From positions 1 through 64,000 of the forward strand of contig JAQSXC010000018.1 in the NCBI GenBank assembly GCA_029266335.1: DNA of 64,000 nt, read 5' to 3'. This DNA comes from Eubacterium sp. Lineage in GTDB: Bacteria > Bacillota > Clostridia > Acetivibrionales > DSM-1351. Of this stretch, positions 61,262-64,000 are shown piece after piece. The notes under the pieces were generated by a model that worked only from the letters and a program-made list of their open reading frames with translations, was not told where the DNA came from and did no database searches. Position numbers and translations under genes: made by a program. Numbering within the stretch: position 1 is the stretch's first letter; each line of letters opens with the position of its first letter.

Positions 61262-61850
61262 ATACGGACAAAAAGAGCTCGAGCAGCTAAAGAAAAAGGA
61301 TAAAAAGCTTGGAGCAGCCATAGAAAGTATTGGTTTGATCCAGCGCCAGGTTATACCCGATCTTTTTACTGCACTTGTAAACAGCATAGTGTCACAGCAG
61401 ATATCTGCAAAAGCAGCTGTAACTGTCTGGGACAGGCTTGTAGGTAAAATCGGGGAAATAAATCCCGGGTCAATTCTTTCAGCTGGCCCCGAGGAAATAC
61501 AGCAGTGTGGCCTGTCCCACAGAAAGGTAAAATATATCACTGGAATTTGCGAAGCTGTTAAAACAGGTAAACTTGATCTTCAACAGCTGGGCCTTATGAC
61601 CGATGTCCAGGTTATTGACTGCCTTTCCTCCTTAAATGGTATCGGTAAGTGGACAGCAGAAATGCTTATGATATTCTCCCTGGAAAGGCCAGATGTGGTC
61701 AGCTGGGGTGACCTGGCTATTCAGCGGGGAATGATGAAGCTGTACGGACTTAAAAGTTTATCCAAAGAACAGTTTGACAGGTATGCAAGAAGATATTCCC
61801 CGTATGGTTCGGTAGCATCTTTATATCTCTGGGCTTTGTCAAAAGAGTAG
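61248..61850 (+). CDS. DNA-3-methyladenine glycosylase II-like (HhH-GPD)
   Basis: LNGIGKWTAEMLMIFSLERPDVVSWGDLAIQRGM HhH-GPD; overlaps the ogt stop. Confidence 0.9.
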   Translation: MEIFKYGQKELEQLKKKDKKLGAAIESIGLIQRQVIPDLFTALVNSIVSQQISAKAAVTVWDRLVGKIGEINPGSILSAGPEEIQQCGLSHRKVKYITGICEAVKTGKLDLQQLGLMTDVQVIDCLSSLNGIGKWTAEMLMIFSLERPDVVSWGDLAIQRGMMKLYGLKSLSKEQFDRYARRYSPYGSVASLYLWALSKE

Positions 61851-61944
61851 AATGAATTACTGCTGCAGTAATGATGGTGGTATTTTATAGAAAAAACTTA
61901 GCAAAAGCTAATAAAAAAATAAATTGACGAAAGTTATTTTTAGA

Positions 61945-61977
61945 ATTGGGTATATATATTTATATACTCAATTTTTT
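61945..61977 (+). terminator. Terminator-like hairpin
   Basis: TTGGGTATATA...TATATACTCAATTTTTT. Confidence 0.55.
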
Positions 61978-62045
61978 ATTTAAATTGTGTTGGCAGATTT
62001 ATACAAAAACAAAAAAATATCTCTTGGAATTGGAGGTAATATATT

Positions 62046-62261
62046 ATGGGAAAGTTTGAAAGATTTGAAAGAGTCGGGTTGAGAGATAAGGAGACAAAAG
62101 TGCTTGTGGCTGTGTACCCGAATAAACCCGAAGGAACTGATGATAAAATTGAATCCGATGTAAAGTATTGGTATTATCAGAGAAGCTGTTCAGCGGAGGA
62201 GGAGCTTAAGGGTCTCTTTGTAGATCACTTAACCGAGCATGAACTTAAATCCATCCAATAG
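62046..62261 (+). CDS. Hypothetical small protein
   Basis: 71-aa ORF with GGAGGT RBS; no family recognised. Confidence 0.55.
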   Translation: MGKFERFERVGLRDKETKVLVAVYPNKPEGTDDKIESDVKYWYYQRSCSAEEELKGLFVDHLTEHELKSIQ

Positions 62262-62378
62262 CTTTAATAAAAAGTTTTATTTGCCAAGCTATAAACAAAA
62301 GATTATGAGGAGCTGATGGATTACATAAAGAAATTTCTTTAAGTAATTCCATCCTACTCCTGATTGGAGGTGTTGACA

Positions 62379-62708
62379 GTGTCCAAACTCAGAAATGTTT
62401 ATTTATATCTGGTAAGCTTTGTTTCCCTGATGATGATACTCATCGGGTTAATATTTACAGTTCAGAATATTACCGATGTCCTCTATCCTACAAATAATTA
62501 TTATGATGTGATCCCTATAGATAAATCGCAGAGTATGACCGAAGAGGAAAAAAAGTACTATGAAGAAAACAGAAAAAGGAATGAGCAAAACCAAAGGACT
62601 GAAAGCAGAAAAAATGTAGCAAAATCAACTGCTGTGGTTCTTGTTGCTCTGCCCGCTTTCATATACCACTGGAGGAAGATAGAAAAAGAAAAGAGAGAAA
62701 AGGTTTAA
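62379..62708 (+). CDS. Hypothetical small membrane protein
   Basis: GTG start after GGAGGT; two hydrophobic segments flanking a charged region. Confidence 0.6.
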   Translation: MSKLRNVYLYLVSFVSLMMILIGLIFTVQNITDVLYPTNNYYDVIPIDKSQSMTEEEKKYYEENRKRNEQNQRTESRKNVAKSTAVVLVALPAFIYHWRKIEKEKREKV

Positions 62709-62891
62709 AGACTATTCTGATGCAAGAGCAAAAGACAGAAATATGACAATCAAACCATTCTTTGCAAAATTGCACTCCGGTATTGAACCTCAATACTTGA
62801 TAAGCAATTTTTTTTATGCTAATATATATTTTATACAATTATATTTTATAAAATATAATTGCTGGGAAGTGAAATTTGAAGTAAAAGCATT

Positions 62892-62952
62892 TTTTATTAA
62901 GCAATCGCTATACAAAGACTATTTTTATTAAGTAGTTACTATACTAAGACTA
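62892..62952 (+). repeat. 31-bp imperfect tandem duplication
   Basis: ttttattaagcaatcgctatacaaagacta / ttttattaagtagttactatactaagacta. Confidence 0.75.
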
Positions 62953-63005
62953 TTTTAGCTTTACTCACGTAAAATAAAACAGATTTAGTTTTATGGAGAA
63001 AAATT

Positions 63006-64000
63006 ATGAGTGGAACATATGATTTGACCGAGTATATGAATGGCGCTGTGGAAAACCTGGTTAAGAGTGCTATAAGGTCATCCCTTAAAAATCCCAGGGA
63101 AATGGCTTTTCTGGTTCAGTATTCGCTGAAAGCCAGGCAGGCCGAGGCCAGGCGCAGAAGATCCGAAGCTGTGAACCAGCATATACCTCCTTTCCTTATA
63201 GCAAGTATTTCAAAAACCTGTAACCTTTATTGTAAAGGCTGCTATGCCAGAGCAAACAAATCCTGCAGTGAAGCTCCTGATGCTAATTTGCTTTCTATGG
63301 AGAGATGGAGTGAGATTTTCTGTGAAGCTGAAGAATTGGGAGTATCCTTTATACTTCTTGCTGGAGGAGAACCCATGATGAGGCGGGAGCTTATTGAAAA
63401 AGCAGCCGAATATAAAGGTATTGTTTTCCCCGTATTCACAAATGGAACCATGTTTGATGAAAAGTATCGAAATATTTTCAATGAAAATCGTAATCTGCTG
63501 CCAATACTCAGTATCGAGGGAGAGCAGTCACAAACTGATTTAAGACGAGGAGCTGGCACTTATATAACATTGATGGATGAAATGGAGCACATGAATGGTA
63601 AAGGAATATTTTATGGAGCTTCGGTAACTGTGACTACTGACAACTTGAATTATGTTACGGGTAAGGAATTTGTTGAGACTTTGTACAATAAAGGTTGTAA
63701 AATTCTATTCTATGTGGAATATGTTCCTGTTGAGAGGACTACAGAATATCTTGCTCCCGGAGACGGTGAAAGGCAACTGTTGGAGGAGAAGCTTCAAGAT
63801 ATGCGTAAACAATACAGGGATATGATATTCCTGGCTTTTCCAGGCGATGAGAAGAGCACCGGAGGTTGTCTGGCGGCAGGGAGAGGTTTCTTTCATATCA
63901 ACGCTGACGGGGGTGCCGAACCTTGCCCCTTTTCACCTTTTTCCGATATTAGTCTGAAAGAAAACAGTCTTCTTCAGGCTTTGAAATCCCCTCTTTTTAT
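63006..64000 (+). CDS. Radical SAM protein (truncated by window end)
   Basis: ISKTCNLYCKGCYARAN (CxxxCxxC), LLAGGEPMMR; reading frame open to base 64000; C-terminal CPFSPF begins a likely SPASM-like region. Confidence 0.88.
   Translation, partial: MSGTYDLTEYMNGAVENLVKSAIRSSLKNPREMAFLVQYSLKARQAEARRRRSEAVNQHIPPFLIASISKTCNLYCKGCYARANKSCSEAPDANLLSMERWSEIFCEAEELGVSFILLAGGEPMMRRELIEKAAEYKGIVFPVFTNGTMFDEKYRNIFNENRNLLPILSIEGEQSQTDLRRGAGTYITLMDEMEHMNGKGIFYGASVTVTTDNLNYVTGKEFVETLYNKGCKILFYVEYVPVERTTEYLAPGDGERQLLEEKLQDMRKQYRDMIFLAFPGDEKSTGGCLAAGRGFFHINADGGAEPCPFSPFSDISLKENSLLQALKSPLF

Noticed and set aside
62743-62931. 62-aa plus-strand ORF
   Set aside because: Very AT-rich, Phe/Tyr/Lys-biased, no clear RBS, overlaps the tandem duplication; probably non-coding.
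1-64000. CRISPR arrays, prophage, transposases, tRNA/rRNA
   Set aside because: Looked for direct-repeat/spacer periodicity, integrase/transposase motifs and structural RNA; nothing recognisable by eye. tRNAscan/Infernal would be needed to exclude small RNAs.

Overview
This 64 kb window looks like a low-GC, anaerobic, plant-polysaccharide-degrading Firmicute chromosome. A Ruminiclostridium/Clostridium-like origin is an inference only. No rRNA, tRNA, CRISPR array or transposase was recognised. Main blocks: (1) DsbD/CcdA-like thioredoxin-fused membrane protein and a small hypothetical; (2) an AraC regulator, LplB/YtcP-type ABC transporter, GH95, SGNH esterase, SLH-anchored GH27, frameshifted GH38 and second AraC regulator (glycan-utilisation cluster); (3) nucleotidyltransferase, divergent TetR/MFS pair, Bcp peroxiredoxin, DUF4363/DUF421 and an unannotated Spo0E-like small ORF; (4) carboxynorspermidine dehydrogenase/decarboxylase pair; (5) sugar ABC operon with a paralogous second binding protein next to a YesM/YesN two-component system, then GH3; (6) tandem class-3 lipases, one with the nucleophile Ser replaced by Asn; (7) a large locus (about 41.1-59.4 kb) with a 7TMR-DISM hybrid kinase, a REC-SARP/BTAD regulator, an S1C-type secreted protease and two giant secreted proteins, the second ending in SLH repeats after a frameshift; (8) AKR, Ogt, AlkA and a radical SAM gene running off the end. 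The strongest candidate for something new is block 7. Both the kinase gene and the protease/giant-protein operon are preceded by an identical TTGAGAG-TTTT-TTGAGAG direct repeat (7-bp repeats, 4-bp spacer) followed by TAAAAT. That is the operator geometry described for SARP activators, and a SARP-domain response regulator is encoded between the two sites. A second regulatory observation is a 37-bp element (TATAATCAAATGTCACA-N13-TGATTCT) upstream of the ABC operon and of the GH27 gene.
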